Assembly: GCF_001653795.1 (NCBI RefSeq)
Contig: NZ_CP011515.1
Coordinates: 124,001-188,000 of the forward strand
DNA from: Mitsuaria sp. 7
GTDB taxonomy: Bacteria > Pseudomonadota > Gammaproteobacteria > Burkholderiales > Burkholderiaceae_C
Length of the DNA: 64,000 nt
Direction of reading: 5' to 3'
Below are positions 1 to 7,900 of the stretch, in pieces (position 1 is the first letter of the stretch; every line of letters begins with the position of its first letter). The notes under the pieces were generated by a model, which worked only from the letters and a program-made list of their open reading frames with translations, was not told the origin of the DNA and did not search any database. The translations under genes and the position numbers were made by a program.

Positions 1-222
1 GTGCGCAGCTTCGACGCGATGTGCCGCATGGTCGCCGCGGGCATGGGCATCGCGGTGCTGCCTGACGTGGCGGTCGAGCCGCTGCTCAAGCCGCTGAACC
101 TGCGCCGCATCGGGCTCGACGAAATCTGGTCCGATCGGACGCTGCTCATCGGGGTCAGGGACCTGGATGCGCTCCCGAGGCATGTGCGGGTGTTCATCGA
201 TCATCTTTGCGAGAGCAGTTAA
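1..222 (+). CDS. LysR-family regulator, C-terminal fragment (cut by window edge)
   Basis: Only the last 73 codons and the stop are inside the window; the frame is open to the left edge, so the GTG at base 1 is not taken as a start. The residues FDAMCRMVAAGMGIAVLPDVAVEP are the typical late part of a LysR substrate-binding domain, where the effector site governs DNA binding of the N-terminal winged helix. It could regulate the CoA-transferase/HMG-CoA-lyase genes downstream, since LysR genes often lie beside such clusters, but an Xre gene and repeats lie between, so this is inference. The DNA-binding domain cannot be seen. Confidence 0.72.
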   Translation: MRSFDAMCRMVAAGMGIAVLPDVAVEPLLKPLNLRRIGLDEIWSDRTLLIGVRDLDALPRHVRVFIDHLCESS

Positions 223-241
223 TGGTCCTCTTGTCCGCAAG

Positions 242-257
242 CGGCAGGATCCTGCCG
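242..257. promoter_or_regulatory. Operator-like palindrome 1 upstream of the Xre gene
   Basis: CGGCAGGATCCTGCCG is a perfect 16-bp dyad. A related, less perfect dyad lies at 282-297, with centres 40 bp apart (about four helical turns, the same DNA face). Both sit just before the Xre/HipB-like gene at 315. HipB-type proteins are known to repress their own promoter through repeated short dyads, so these are candidate autoregulatory operators. Confidence 0.6.
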
Positions 258-281
258 GTAGAGGCTGAACCCCGGCTCAAT

Positions 282-297
282 CGGCAGAATATTGCCG
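282..297. promoter_or_regulatory. Operator-like palindrome 2 upstream of the Xre gene
   Basis: CGGCAGAATATTGCCG shares the CGGCA and TGCCG arms with the perfect dyad at 242-257; 12 of 16 positions are symmetric. It ends 17 bp before the Xre start codon. It is probably the second operator bound by the same regulator. Confidence 0.55.
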
Positions 298-314
298 CTT
301 AAGAAATTTCATTC

Positions 315-677
315 ATGCGGACCTTGTTGAACGACGACGAGGTTGAGCAAGGCATCGGCGAGACGATCCGAGCGCTTCGCCTTCAACTCAACCTTGACCA
401 AGCCACGGTGGCCGAGCGATCGGGCGTCAGTGTTCGAGCACTACGCAATCTTGAGAAAGGCGCCGGCTCGACCGTGCGCACATTGCTGGTAGTGATGCGT
501 GTGCTGGGACGTGAATCGTGGTTCGACGGCATGGCACCCATGCCCACGATCAATCCGCTCAACCTGCCTCGCAGAAACAAACAGCGGGAGCGGGCAACGG
601 CAACGAGCGTGAGGCAAGCGCAGGAGAGGGCGCGGAAGTCGGCATTCGTTGCCAATCGCCTCGCGCAGATCAAGTAG
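315..677 (+). CDS. Xre-family (HipB-like) DNA-binding protein, orphan
   Basis: A 120-residue protein. Residues about 14-66 form a helix-turn-helix of Xre type (IRALRLQLNLDQATVAERSGVS followed by VRALRNLEKG). The C-terminal third is basic and Gln/Arg-rich (RRNKQRERATATSVRQAQERARK), probably disordered. HipB antitoxins of this size normally precede a hipA kinase gene. Here the next 330 bp hold only REP-like repeats and then an unrelated CoA-transferase, so no partner toxin is visible. Two CGGCA...TGCCG dyads just upstream suggest autoregulation. It may be the remnant of a HipBA pair or a stand-alone regulator. Confidence 0.78.
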   Translation: MRTLLNDDEVEQGIGETIRALRLQLNLDQATVAERSGVSVRALRNLEKGAGSTVRTLLVVMRVLGRESWFDGMAPMPTINPLNLPRRNKQRERATATSVRQAQERARKSAFVANRLAQIK

Positions 678-747
678 CCTCGGCGAACCAGCCGATCGTG
701 TTGCGACCCTTCTGCGGGGCAGCGCATCCAGTCTGAGAGCGACTCGG

Positions 748-790
748 TCTTGCTCCCTCTCCCGCTTGCGGGAGAGGGCAGGGGTGAGGG
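748..790. repeat. REP-like palindromic element, copy 1
   Basis: A 43-bp unit with a 24-bp palindromic core at 755-778 (CCCTCTCCCGC, two bases, GCGGGAGAGGG) flanked by TCTTGCT and CAGGGGTGAGGG. It is the inverse of the unit at 855-897 (41 of 43 positions match). The stretch 678-1014 between the Xre gene and the CoA-transferase holds no convincing gene, only this repeat pair and the leader of the next operon. Confidence 0.75.
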
Positions 791-854
791 CCAGCAGCGG
801 TGGAAGTACCAAAGCCTTCTTGCTGACTGCCCCGACCGCGCGCGCTGCGCGCGC

Positions 855-897
855 CCCTCACCCCCACCCTCTCCCGCAAGCGGGAGAGGGAGCAAGA
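855..897. repeat. REP-like palindromic element, copy 2 (inverted)
   Basis: The reverse complement of the unit at 748-790 with two mismatches; its palindromic core is at 867-890. Two inverted REP units about 65 bp apart form a BIME-like cluster. Transcribed RNA could fold as a long hairpin and might attenuate or stabilise messages, but only the repeat itself is seen. Confidence 0.75.
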
Positions 898-1014
898 CGA
901 GGGAGAACCCCACCCCGCTTTCGCGATCCGTGAAAGCTGTCGCCGCCACTCCGGCATTCCCACCGGAGGCGGACCTTCCCAGAATCCGTCTCCACAACAA
1001 GGAGACAGCTCGCC

Positions 1015-2211
1015 ATGGAAGGTCTGCAGGCCCTGCACGGGTTGCGCATCGTCGAGATGGGCCAACTGATCGCCGGCCCGTTCGCCGGCAAGACGCTCGG
1101 CGACTTCGGCGCCGACGTGGTGAAGATCGAGGCCCCCGGCAGCGGCGACCCGCTGCGCAACTGGCGCATGATCCAGGACGGCACCTCCGTCTGGTGGCAG
1201 GTGCAGTCGCGCAACAAGCGCTCGATCGCCCTCGACCTCCGCCAGAAGGACGGCCAGGACATCGCCCGGCAGCTCATCAAAGAAGCCGACGTGCTGATCG
1301 AGAACTTCCGCCCCGGCACGCTCGAGGGCTGGGGCATGTCCTATGAGGAACTCGCCAAGACCAACCCCGGCCTGATCATGCTGCGCATCAGCGGCTACGG
1401 GCAGACCGGGCCGTATCGCGATCTGCCGGGCTTCGGCGTGATCGGCGAGGCGATGGGCGGCCTGCGCCACCTGAGCGGCGAACCCGGCCGCGTGCCGGTG
1501 CGCTGCGGCATCTCCATCGGCGACACGCTCGCCGCGCTGCACGGCACCATCGGCGTGCTGACCGCGCTGTACCACCGCAAGGTCAACGGCGGACGCGGCC
1601 AGGTCATCGATGTCGCGCTCACCGAAGCCGTGCTCAACGTGATGGAGAGCCTCGTGCCCGAGTACAGCGCCTTCGGTGCCGTGCGCGGTCCGGCCGGCTC
1701 GGCGCTTCCGGGCATCGCGCCGTCGAACGCGTATCCCTGCGCGGACGGCGTCGTGCTCATCGCGGGCAACGGCGATTCCATCTTCAAGCGGCTGATGCAG
1801 GTCATCGGCCGCGAGGACCTGGCCAACGACGAGGCGCTGGCCAACAACGCCGGCCGCGTGGCCCGCGTCGAGGAGATCGACGCCGCCATCGGCGCCTGGG
1901 CCGCGACGCGCAGCGTCGAGGAGGTGCTCGCGCCGCTCGGCGAGGCCAGCGTGCCTGCAGGCCGCGTCTACACCGCCAAGGACATCGTCGAGGACCCGCA
2001 CTTCCGCGCCCGCGACATGATCATCAGGCAGCAGACGCGCGACGGCCATGAGCTCGACGTGCCGGGCATCGTGCCCAAGCTGATGGGCACGCCCGGCGCC
2101 GTGCGCCGCGCCGCGCCGCGCCTGGGCGGCGACACCGACGAGGTGCTGCGCGAGATCGGCCTCACCGCCGAACAGATCGCCGCGCTGCGCGCCCGCAAGA
2201 TCGTTTCCTGA
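1015..2211 (+). CDS. CoA-transferase family III (CaiB/BaiF type)
   Basis: A 398-residue protein, the usual length for class III CoA-transferases, which move CoA between carboxylic acids through an aspartyl-CoA intermediate. The N-terminus VEMGQLIAGPFAGKTLGDFG followed by ADVVKIEAP and the later GYGQTGPYRDLPGF are hallmark family segments. An AAGGAGA ribosome site lies about 13 bases before the ATG. The HMG-CoA lyase gene starts 10 bases after its stop and a Bug-type receptor follows, so the three probably form one operon for uptake and CoA-dependent breakdown of a di- or tricarboxylic acid. The exact substrate cannot be told from the sequence. Confidence 0.93.
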   Translation: MEGLQALHGLRIVEMGQLIAGPFAGKTLGDFGADVVKIEAPGSGDPLRNWRMIQDGTSVWWQVQSRNKRSIALDLRQKDGQDIARQLIKEADVLIENFRPGTLEGWGMSYEELAKTNPGLIMLRISGYGQTGPYRDLPGFGVIGEAMGGLRHLSGEPGRVPVRCGISIGDTLAALHGTIGVLTALYHRKVNGGRGQVIDVALTEAVLNVMESLVPEYSAFGAVRGPAGSALPGIAPSNAYPCADGVVLIAGNGDSIFKRLMQVIGREDLANDEALANNAGRVARVEEIDAAIGAWAATRSVEEVLAPLGEASVPAGRVYTAKDIVEDPHFRARDMIIRQQTRDGHELDVPGIVPKLMGTPGAVRRAAPRLGGDTDEVLREIGLTAEQIAALRARKIVS

Positions 2212-2221
2212 AGGTCCCGTG

Positions 2222-3232
2222 ATGACTGCTTCCTCTTCCTCGTCCTCCTCCCCCTCCGATGTCTGGACCGGCGCCGGCCGCCGCATCTTCATGCAGGACG
2301 TCGGTACGCGCGACGGCCTGCAGGCCGAGACGACCTTCGTTCCCACCGCCGACAAGATCGCGCTGGTCGACGCGCTGTCCGACGCCGGCCTGGCCAAGGT
2401 CGAGGTGACGGCCTTCGTCTCGCCGAAGGCGATCTCCGTGCTGGCCGACGCCTCCGAGGTGATGGCCGGCATCACCCGCAAGCCGGGCGTGATCTACACG
2501 GTGCTGGTGCCCAACGTCCGCGGCGCCGAGCGCGCCATCGAGGCCCGCGCCGACGAGCTCAACCTGGTGATGTCCGCCAGCGAGAGCCACAACCTGTCCA
2601 ACCTGCGGATGACGCGCGAGCAGTCCTTCGCCGGCCTGGCCGAGGTCGCCGCGATGGCGCACCAGGCCGGCATCGCGGTGAACGTGTCGCTGTCGTGCTC
2701 GTTCGGCTGCCCGATGGAAGGCGACGTGCCCTTCGAGACGGTGCTCGGCTGGTGCGGCCACTTCCTGGAGGATCTCGGCGCTCGCGGCGTCACGCTGTGC
2801 GACACCACCGGCATGGCCTATCCGACGCAGGTCGTCGCGCTGGTGCGCGCCTTCCGCGCGCGCTGGCCCGAAGCCCAGCTCACGCTGCACTTCCACAACA
2901 CGCGCGGCATGGGCCTGGCCAACGTGATCGCGGCGATCGACGCCGGCGCGGACCGCTTCGACGCATCGCTGGGCGGCATCGGCGGCTGTCCCTACGCGCC
3001 GGGCGCGACGGGCAACGTCTGCACCGAGGAGATCGTCCATGCGCTGCAGTGCATGGGCTGCGACACCGGCGTCGATCTCGAACGACTGATCGCCGCGGCC
3101 AGGCGCCTGCCGCCACTGATCGGGCATGCGGTGCCCAGCCAGATCGTCAGCGCCGGCCGCCGGCTGGACCTGCATCCGAGGCCGCGCGACTTCGACGCGA
3201 TCCGCGAGCGCGCGCTGGCCCGCGACGCCTGA
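2222..3232 (+). CDS. mvaB: Hydroxymethylglutaryl-CoA lyase family protein
   Basis: A TIM-barrel lyase of about 336 residues that splits 3-hydroxy-3-methylglutaryl-CoA (or a related citramalyl-type CoA ester) to acetyl-CoA and a keto acid. Seen: QDVGTRDGLQAE near the N-terminus (metal-binding D and R/D pair), SCSFGCPMEG in the middle, HFHNTRGMGLAN (metal-binding His) and the signature GIGGCPYAPGATGNVCTEE with the catalytic Cys. ATG at 2222 is preferred; a GTG sits one codon earlier. A Ser-rich tract of about ten residues follows the start. Translational coupling to the CoA-transferase is likely because the gap is 10 bases. Confidence 0.93.
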   Translation: MTASSSSSSSPSDVWTGAGRRIFMQDVGTRDGLQAETTFVPTADKIALVDALSDAGLAKVEVTAFVSPKAISVLADASEVMAGITRKPGVIYTVLVPNVRGAERAIEARADELNLVMSASESHNLSNLRMTREQSFAGLAEVAAMAHQAGIAVNVSLSCSFGCPMEGDVPFETVLGWCGHFLEDLGARGVTLCDTTGMAYPTQVVALVRAFRARWPEAQLTLHFHNTRGMGLANVIAAIDAGADRFDASLGGIGGCPYAPGATGNVCTEEIVHALQCMGCDTGVDLERLIAAARRLPPLIGHAVPSQIVSAGRRLDLHPRPRDFDAIRERALARDA

Positions 3233-3293
3233 GTTCCTTTCCGCTTCACCCCAACGACAACGCCGCCACGAGCGGCTTCCCGGAGACAAGACC

Positions 3294-4298
3294 ATGAACC
3301 GAATCCGCCGCCGCCTCGCCGTGGCCGCTCCTGCCGCTGCGCTGATCGCGACCGCTGCCACGGCGCTGGCCGTCCTGGCGCCGATGAACGCCGCGCTGGC
3401 GCAGTCCTATCCGAACAAGCCGATCACGATGCTGGTGGGCGCCGCGCCCGGCGGCACCACCGACATCGCCGCGCGCATGCTGGCCGAGCCGCTGGGCAAG
3501 GCGCTGGGCCAGACGGTGGTGGTGGACAACCGCTCCGGCGCGAGCGGCGCGCTGGCCGCGGTCGCGACCAAGCGCGCGGAGCCGGACGGCTACACGATCC
3601 TGATGCAGTACTCCGGGTATCACGTGATCACGCCGCACATCCAGAAGGGCGCGTGGGAGCTGAAGGACCTGCGCCCGGTGGCCAACGTGCTGACCGCGCC
3701 GCAGCTGATCGTCCTGCGCGAGGGCGTGCCCGCGAAGACCACCGCCGAGTTGATCGCCTACGCGAAGAAGAACCCCGGCAAGCTGTCGTTCGCGTCCTCG
3801 GGCAACGGCTCGCTGCAGCACGTCACCGGCGTGATGCTGGAGCAGCAGGCCGGCATCCAGATGATCCACGTCCCGTACAAGGGCACGGGGCCGGCGCTGC
3901 AGGACCTGCTGGGCGGGCAGGTCGATCTCACCTTCGGCACGCCGCCGCCGTTCATGCCCTTCATCGCGGCAGGCAAGCTGCGCGCGGTGGCGGTGACGGG
4001 CAAGGAGCGCCTGTCCTCGTTGCCGGACGTGCCGACCGCCGCGCAGGCGGGGTTGCCCAGCCTGGACGCGGGCTCGTGGTTCGCGGTGTTCGCGCCGGCG
4101 AAGGTGCCGCAGGCGGTGGTCGATCGTCTGACCTCGGAGATCCAGAAGATCATGGCCACGCCCGAGTTCAAGAAGAAGGCCGCCGAGCTGGGCGCGACGG
4201 CGGACTACATGAACCCGCAGCAGCTGCAGGCGCATTCCGATGCCGAGTTCCTGCGCTGGGGCAAGGTGATCTCGTCGGCCAAGATCCAGGCGGATTGA
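3294..4298 (+). CDS. Bug-family (TctC-like) periplasmic solute receptor
   Basis: A 334-residue exported receptor. Residues 1-36 form a signal peptide (basic MNRIRRRLAVA, a long Ala-rich hydrophobic core, cleavage near ALAQS). The mature start YPNKPITMLVGAAPGGTTD is the Bug-family hallmark, followed by LGQTVVVDNRSGASG. These proteins bind carboxylic acids in the periplasm for tripartite tricarboxylate transporters, and many are orphans. No TctA/TctB lies beside it; the only pair in the window is at 33.6-35.6 kb on the other strand. GGAGA precedes the ATG. It probably delivers the substrate of the upstream CoA-transferase/lyase pair. Confidence 0.92.
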   Translation: MNRIRRRLAVAAPAAALIATAATALAVLAPMNAALAQSYPNKPITMLVGAAPGGTTDIAARMLAEPLGKALGQTVVVDNRSGASGALAAVATKRAEPDGYTILMQYSGYHVITPHIQKGAWELKDLRPVANVLTAPQLIVLREGVPAKTTAELIAYAKKNPGKLSFASSGNGSLQHVTGVMLEQQAGIQMIHVPYKGTGPALQDLLGGQVDLTFGTPPPFMPFIAAGKLRAVAVTGKERLSSLPDVPTAAQAGLPSLDAGSWFAVFAPAKVPQAVVDRLTSEIQKIMATPEFKKKAAELGATADYMNPQQLQAHSDAEFLRWGKVISSAKIQAD

Positions 4299-4311
4299 GC
4301 AAGCTGCCCGA

Positions 4312-4644
4312 TCAGTTCGGAGGCGCCAGCGTCGGCGGGATATCTTCGGGCGGAGGGGATCCTGCGGTGGCGTCCGCCGCCGACGGTGGAAGGGCCGCGA
4401 TCGCATCAATCAATTGCGCGGCCTGCCGCCGGGAAGTTTCCCCGAACAGGCTGGAGGCCGGGATCTGCGCCCTGAGATCGGGTATGAGCGCCTCCGCGGT
4501 GGGCAGGGTCGCCGGCGTTTCAGGTGTCACGTCGGCGTCTGCCGGACCGGCGGCGGGCTCGTCGCCGGACAGGGCCGCGCGATCGAACGGATCGGCGGGA
4601 CGACGGCGCGCGGGGTTGTTCGTGGAAGGGTCAGGTTTTGACAT
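4312..4644 (-). CDS. Small proline/alanine-rich hypothetical protein
   Basis: A 110-residue protein that I do not recognise. It is rich in Pro, Ala and Asp, has no Cys, no membrane segment and no signal peptide, and the first 60 residues (MSKPDPSTNNPARRRPADPF...) look disordered. One helical stretch (SRRQAAQLIDAIAALPPSAAD) is present near the C-terminus. It reads in the same direction as the toxin-like gene that ends at 4919, with the broken urt mosaic in between, so it may have arrived with that gene. It could also be an over-predicted frame in GC-rich DNA; support is composition and context only. Confidence 0.4.
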   Translation of the reverse strand: MSKPDPSTNNPARRRPADPFDRAALSGDEPAAGPADADVTPETPATLPTAEALIPDLRAQIPASSLFGETSRRQAAQLIDAIAALPPSAADATAGSPPPEDIPPTLAPPN

Positions 4645-4724
4645 CGCACAGCTCCATGGGAAGAGCGTTGTCAGTGTGCGCGTGACACCCTTCGTTCGGC
4701 CGAGTATGTAACAGCGCTTCCCGC

Positions 4725-4916
4725 GGGCTGGATGCCTTCGGTCGGCTCGTCCAGGATCAGCAGACTCGTCTTGCCTACGCCGTCGCGGCCGAGCAGCACC
4801 GCGTGATGCGCCCTGGCGATGCGGTCACCAACACGTCGCGCAGGATGTGCGCGCCGCTCAACACGCCCCACAGCGACGCGCGCAGCGCACGCGAGCCCTG
4901 CAGCGCGAGCTCGAGG
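4725..4916 (-). pseudogene. Collapsed urtE/urtD mosaic remnant
   Basis: Three blocks copied from the urt operon, in the same order and orientation as in the intact genes. 4725-4763 is identical over 39 bp to urtE at 10054-10092 (Walker B region). About 4768-4850 is roughly 85% like urtE at 10424-10505 (Walker A region). 4848-4916 matches urtD at 10965-11033 with 67 of 69 bases. The joins fall on short shared words (TCAGCAG and TGCG), as in microhomology deletion. The frame at 4671-4871 therefore shows Walker A and Walker B side by side with everything between removed. It cannot encode a working ATPase. The toxin-like gene's stop codon lies three bases beyond its edge. Confidence 0.85.
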
Positions 4917-4918
4917 CT

Positions 4919-7900
4919 TCAGCTGCCGTGCGGCGCGAGCAGCACGGCCGGAGACGCCCGGGGCGACTGCGTCAGGCGGGTCAGGCCTGAACCCTCGGGA
5001 AACTCGGGGGGCATACCGGCGATGAAGGCGCCCATCTCCGACGCCCGCGACTGGAAGGGCAGCGTCGGTGGATCCCGCCGACGCGACTTGGGCGCCAGAT
5101 AGTCGTCGATCTCGATCAGCCGACCAAGGTCTTCCTTGAACAGCGCCAACCGGCCGGCATCGGCGTCGTAGTGGTCGTCGACGCTGTCCCGGTCGACGCC
5201 GCGCGGGTCGTCACCGACGTCGATCACGATGTCCACGCCGGCGTGGCGCAGACGCAACGCGAAGTCGCGCGACAGCGCCGGGGTGTCGCCGAGATTCATC
5301 CATGGTCGGTCGCTTGTCGTCAGCTGAGTGGCAAAGCCTTCCACGGCGGCAAGCAGCGTCTTGCGCTCGGCGCGCAACGGCGCGCCACGATCCGACGCGT
5401 GCCTCCTCCGCGCATCGGCCGTGGACGACCTGTCTACGCCGACTTCGACGTCGCTGTCGCTGATCTCGTCGATCGTCGTCTTCCGTATCCACTGGCCTGC
5501 CGGATCGGAGCCAGCGCGGGTCGAGGCGTTCGTCGGGATGCTCACTGGATCGTGGATCCACAGCGTCCGGCCGCCTTGCAGGACCGCGTGACCGCTCTGC
5601 AGGTCGAGGTAGCCGACTAGCGGTATGCGCGGCCCGATGTCCGTCGATGCCAGTTGCCGCCGAAGATCCGGCGCGGCGGACGTCCGACCGTCGCGCGGCG
5701 TCGCATCGGTGGCGTCGACCTGCGCCGTCAGCAATACCTGACTCTCGTCGTCTTCGGGCAGAACCAGCGCGGTCAATCCGCCTTTCATCAGATCCTTTCC
5801 CAGCGCATCGAGGTGGGCGTGAACCTCCGCCAGCGGGTCGACGTCGTAGGGCTCATAGCCCAGGTCGACCACCAGCGTGGCGTGCCGTCGCCGCAGGTCC
5901 AGGCTCACGCTCAGTTCCGGCTGACCTGGATCCACCACGCGAACCGGACCGTCCGGCATCGCCTCGAACCGGATCGTCTGACCGTTGAGCCGGAAACCGA
6001 GGGTGGCGCTTTCACCATGGCCGCTGTCCTTGCCCTCGTCATGCAGGAACTCGAAGGCCTTGCCGCCTGCAGTCAATGCGCCGTCGAGCATGATGGTCCA
6101 CGACTCTCCCGACCGAGCCGACGGCACGATGGTCACCGGGTTGCGCACGGTGCCGTCGCCGGGCAGCAGCAGCACGACCTGACCCCCGCCGCCGATCAAC
6201 CGGTAGTCCGTCGACGACTGATCCAGCGGGCGGATCTCGCGGTCCGGCTCGCCATCGTGGTTGCGGAAAGTGAAGCGCGCGTCGTCGAGGCCGGCGCGGC
6301 CCGGCAGCACGAGCACGCGCGGCTGCTGGTCGAGCACCACCGACAGCGTGCCGTTCCGATAGCGGTAGCGCCAGACGTCGGCCGACTTCGCCATGCTGCC
6401 GGAAGACACGTAGTCGCCGACGAACTGTCCGCCGCTGCGGCGTTCCATCCGGTCCAGCCGCGCATCGCCGAGCAGGGAGAAATCGCCTCCCGCCCGGCTG
6501 TTCGAGAAGGTCTCGGAATCGATGTCGACTGTGGCGCTCGTCGCGAGGATCAGGAGGTGGGACGGATCCAGGTGCGCCTGGGTGAGCGCCGTCACGGGAC
6601 GGATGGCGCGGCCCTGTTTCCACAGCAGGGACCAGAGGTCGAGGTCCATCCCTTCGCGGGATTTGGCCGTCTGCGCATCGGACCCGTCGTTGATCTTCCA
6701 CTCGTGCGGGTGACCGGCGGAGGTGTAGAGCCCCGACAGGCGGAGCGACGTCTCCCCGATCGTGGCGTCGCCGAAGCCGACCTCGCCGTTCACGAAATCG
6801 ATGCGGTTCACCGGCGCCCAGCCGGCGACGGCGAGGAACTGTCGGTCACCGTCGCTACCGCCCGAACTTGCACGTGCACCGGTGTCGGCGCCGGTGCCGG
6901 GAGGCAGCAGGCGGAGCGGCGTGTCGTATCCCTCGTCGATCTTGCCCAGGGGTTGCAGGTTGTAGACGAGCCGCTCCTGTTCCTGCGCGACGGCGAGCGC
7001 CAGACCGGTGACGCCGATGGCGATGCCCGCGAGCGGCACGGCCAGCTCCCGCAGGCCGGCGGCCAGCGTGGTGAAGCCGGCCAGGGCGGCGATGGCGCTG
7101 GCGCCCAGCAGTCCGAGCCCGGCGATGTCGAACGCGAGCTGCGTGCCTGCGACGCCGATCGCGCTCGACCGTCCCGAGGCGATCGCGTCGACCAGGCTCT
7201 TGATGTCCAGGCCGACGACGCCGACCTGCAGCAGGGAGCCCAGCCCGCGCAGGCCCTCGGCCAACAGCCCGGCCGTCCGTGCAAGGCCCGAGACGACGGC
7301 AGCGTCCGTGCTCTGCATCGTCGCGCGGATCGAGTTCGCCAGCGTCACCGCATCCGCCCCCAGGAAGGCGGCGCCCTGCGTCATGCCGAGGTAGGCGACG
7401 GCCGCCTGGTAGGGCGAGCCCGTCGCGGAGGTCCTCGAGAGCTGGCTCAGCGCCAGTGCGAGCAATCCGGCATTGAGGCCGTCGGGCGCCTGGGTCTCGA
7501 GCATCGCGGACAGCTGCCGCAGGTAGAGGTCCACGAGCCCGGCTTCGCCCGCGTCGTCGAGCGCCGCGACCACGACGGTCCCCGTCGTCTCGTCGAGGAA
7601 GCGCAACGTCGCCGGGTCGGTGTTGGACGGCACGGGCAGCAGGTGATGGCGCGCGGAAGGCCGCACGCGGTCGATGATCCGGCCGGCCGCGCCGAGGATG
7701 ACGCAGTAGTCCGAGCCGAGCGAAGACGACTCGCGATAGACCGTGTCCGCCGGACGCTGGCCCGGCGCGGCGGGGTACTTGTCGTGGCGGGTGATCAGGC
7801 CGGTCGCCGGATCGCGCCGGTAGATCCAGGTCTTGCCCGGCGCATGGCGTTCTTCGGCGGCGCCGAGGTAGCGGAGCGTGACGCGCACCGTGTCCGGCCG

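Noticed and set aside
670..2481. A 603-codon minus-strand frame across the CoA-transferase and the REP repeats
   Set aside because: It spans non-coding repeats and antisense of two conserved genes; composition is that of a shadow frame.
4671..4871. A short frame with adjacent Walker A and Walker B motifs
   Set aside because: It is the in-frame product of a broken urtE/urtD mosaic; an ATPase needs the deleted part, so it is listed as a pseudogene.
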